6,604 nucleotides of DNA, from assembly GCA_958402075.1 (NCBI GenBank), contig CATXSD010000141.1, forward strand, positions 1-6,604. The letters are read 5' to 3'. The translations under genes were made by a program, and so were the position numbers. This document shows positions 6,110 to 6,604 of this stretch, piece after piece. Under the pieces are notes generated by a model. The model saw only the letters and a list, made by a program, of their open reading frames with translations. It searched no databases and had not been told where the DNA came from. Position 1 is the first letter of the stretch. Each line of letters opens with the position of its first letter. The DNA comes from Mediterranea massiliensis. GTDB taxonomy: Bacteria; Bacteroidota; Bacteroidia; Bacteroidales; Bacteroidaceae.

Positions 6110-6140
6110 CAAATTTATGAAAATGTGTGTAGCCCTACAA
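6110..6140 (-). promoter_or_regulatory. Bacteroides-type promoter directed leftward into the IS
   Basis: On the minus strand CTTG (6140-6137), a 19-bp spacer, then TAAATTTG (6117-6110) fit the -33/-7 consensus as well as the ROK promoter does, with the same spacing. Transcription would begin near 6103, just outside the IS. It would read the transposase, then possibly the FISUMP remnant and DUF5106 gene. It may be the original promoter of the disrupted operon. Confidence 0.55.
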
Positions 6141-6228
6141 GGCTGTTTTAGACGCTAATGTACTATTTGTGACATTTTGTGATTATGTGGTCGTAATATA
6201 TGATTAAGTGGGTGAACATTCTTTTCTT

Positions 6229-6258
6229 GTTTAGAACGGTAACCGTTTTATTCTAAAC
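6229..6258. repeat. 30-bp interrupted palindrome
   Basis: Inner arms AACGGT (6235-6240) and ACCGTT (6242-6247) surround a single A. Outer arms GTTTAGAA (6229-6236) and TTCTAAAC (6251-6258) are also perfect inverses, with a few unpaired bases on the right side. It lies between two divergent predicted promoters, which suits an operator. A structured RNA or terminator is also possible. Confidence 0.55.
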
Positions 6259-6332
6259 TTTATTCATTTGAATATTTATGGCTGAATGTCATTGATAATG
6301 AATGGAAATTTTTTAAATTGGTTATTTGTTCT

Positions 6333-6340
6333 TAACTTTG
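6333..6340 (+). promoter_or_regulatory. -7 box for the rightward lipoprotein gene
   Basis: TAACTTTG matches TAnnTTTG and lies 30 bp before the start codon, predicting a short leader of about 22-25 nt. The -33 position (about 6309-6313) is a T-run rather than a clean TTTG. Confidence 0.5.
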
Positions 6341-6370
6341 TCAAGCAAAAAGCAATTAAAAAGAGAAAAG

Positions 6371-6604
6371 ATGAATGTAAGAGGAACATTTATGTGCTTG
6401 CTATGTGTCGGAGCACTGTTTGTGGCTTGTGGTAGCAAGAGTAGAAAGACTGCGGAAGTTGTTGGACAAGCCGATACGGTACATGTCGTTGGTGATGATA
6501 AGGATAAGCATGGCTGCATTGCATCTGCCGGATATACCTGGAGTGAGACTCAGAAAGACTGTATCCGTCTGTGGGAAAAAGGAGTCCGTATGAACGCTGT
6601 GGAT
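6371..6604 (+). CDS. Small cysteine-containing lipoprotein, C-terminus cut by window edge
   Basis: The frame is open from ATG 6371 to the right edge (78 codons). The N-terminus MNVRGTFMCLLCVGALFVACGSK is a lipoprotein signal peptide with lipobox VAC and Cys20 as lipidation site. A polar linker follows, then HGCIASAGYTWSETQKDCIRLWEKG (residues about 48-72), where two cysteines 15 residues apart flank an aromatic SAGYTW core. The layout is reminiscent of DUF333-like small envelope proteins (C-x-x-x-G-G-x-W...C), but this is a weak likeness and no function is claimed. The start is supported by a purine-rich AAGAGAAAAG immediately upstream and the -7 box 30 bp away. It is transcribed away from the IS and shows no operon link to genes on its left. 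Confidence 0.8.
   Translation, partial: MNVRGTFMCLLCVGALFVACGSKSRKTAEVVGQADTVHVVGDDKDKHGCIASAGYTWSETQKDCIRLWEKGVRMNAVD

Larger units (their letters stand above)
6089..6370. other. Intergenic region right of the IS
   Basis: This AT-rich stretch of 282 bp separates the IS from the rightward lipoprotein gene. It holds the leftward promoter, a 30-bp interrupted palindrome and the rightward promoter. All three minus-strand frames reach a stop within about 60 bp of the IS end (for example TAA, TAG), so the missing 5' part of the FISUMP gene is not here. No RNA gene was recognised. Confidence 0.6.

Noticed and set aside
6322..6519. 65-codon minus-strand frame over the right-hand lipoprotein
   Set aside because: It overlaps the signal peptide and promoter of a better-supported + strand gene and shows no recognisable motif.
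1..6604. CRISPR array, tRNA, rRNA or anti-phage system
   Set aside because: No regularly spaced repeats, no tRNA or rRNA-like sequence and no defence-family protein motifs were seen on either strand.

Overview
The window looks like chromosomal DNA of a Bacteroides-type gut bacterium (phylum Bacteroidota). The evidence is Bacteroides-style -7 promoter boxes (TAnnTTTG), AT-rich leaders without strong Shine-Dalgarno sites, and families typical of that group: DUF4434, DUF5106 plus thioredoxin, FISUMP-type C-termini and short lipoproteins. The species cannot be read from the sequence. Base composition is mosaic. The metabolic genes (about 1-3690 and 3841-4836) are GC-rich, while the insertion sequence and the intergenic DNA are AT-rich.

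Region 1 (1-3688) is a compact sugar-related locus. A divergent promoter region (2150-2458) separates a ROK-family regulator on the + strand from a minus-strand pair: a Tat-signal DUF4434 protein with a predicted glycosidase-like barrel, followed 33 bp later by an MFS sugar porter that runs off the left edge. The simplest reading is that the exported protein acts on a glycan or glycoside, the porter imports the sugar, and the ROK protein senses it and controls the divergent promoters. Two inverted repeats, one overlapping -7-like boxes on both strands, are candidate operators.

Region 2 (3689-3840) is a convergent intergenic gap filled almost entirely by a 132-bp element with imperfect terminal inverted repeats. 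It resembles a MITE and could also act as a bidirectional terminator.

Region 3 (3841-5060) holds a minus-strand DUF5106/thioredoxin-fold lipoprotein. Its start codon overlaps the stop of a gene remnant, the last 70-odd codons of a FISUMP-type protein. The remnant is cut off by the next element. The lipoprotein's signal peptide is built on a 9-bp tandem repeat encoding Ile-Val-Cys.

Region 4 (5061-6088) is an apparently intact IS982-family insertion sequence with matching terminal inverted repeats and a full DDE transposase. No target duplication is visible, and the 5' part of the FISUMP gene is not found on the far side, so the junction looks rearranged.

Region 5 (6089-6604) contains a good Bacteroides promoter aimed leftward into the IS, a strong 30-bp interrupted palindrome, a rightward promoter, and the start of a small cysteine-containing lipoprotein that runs off the right edge.
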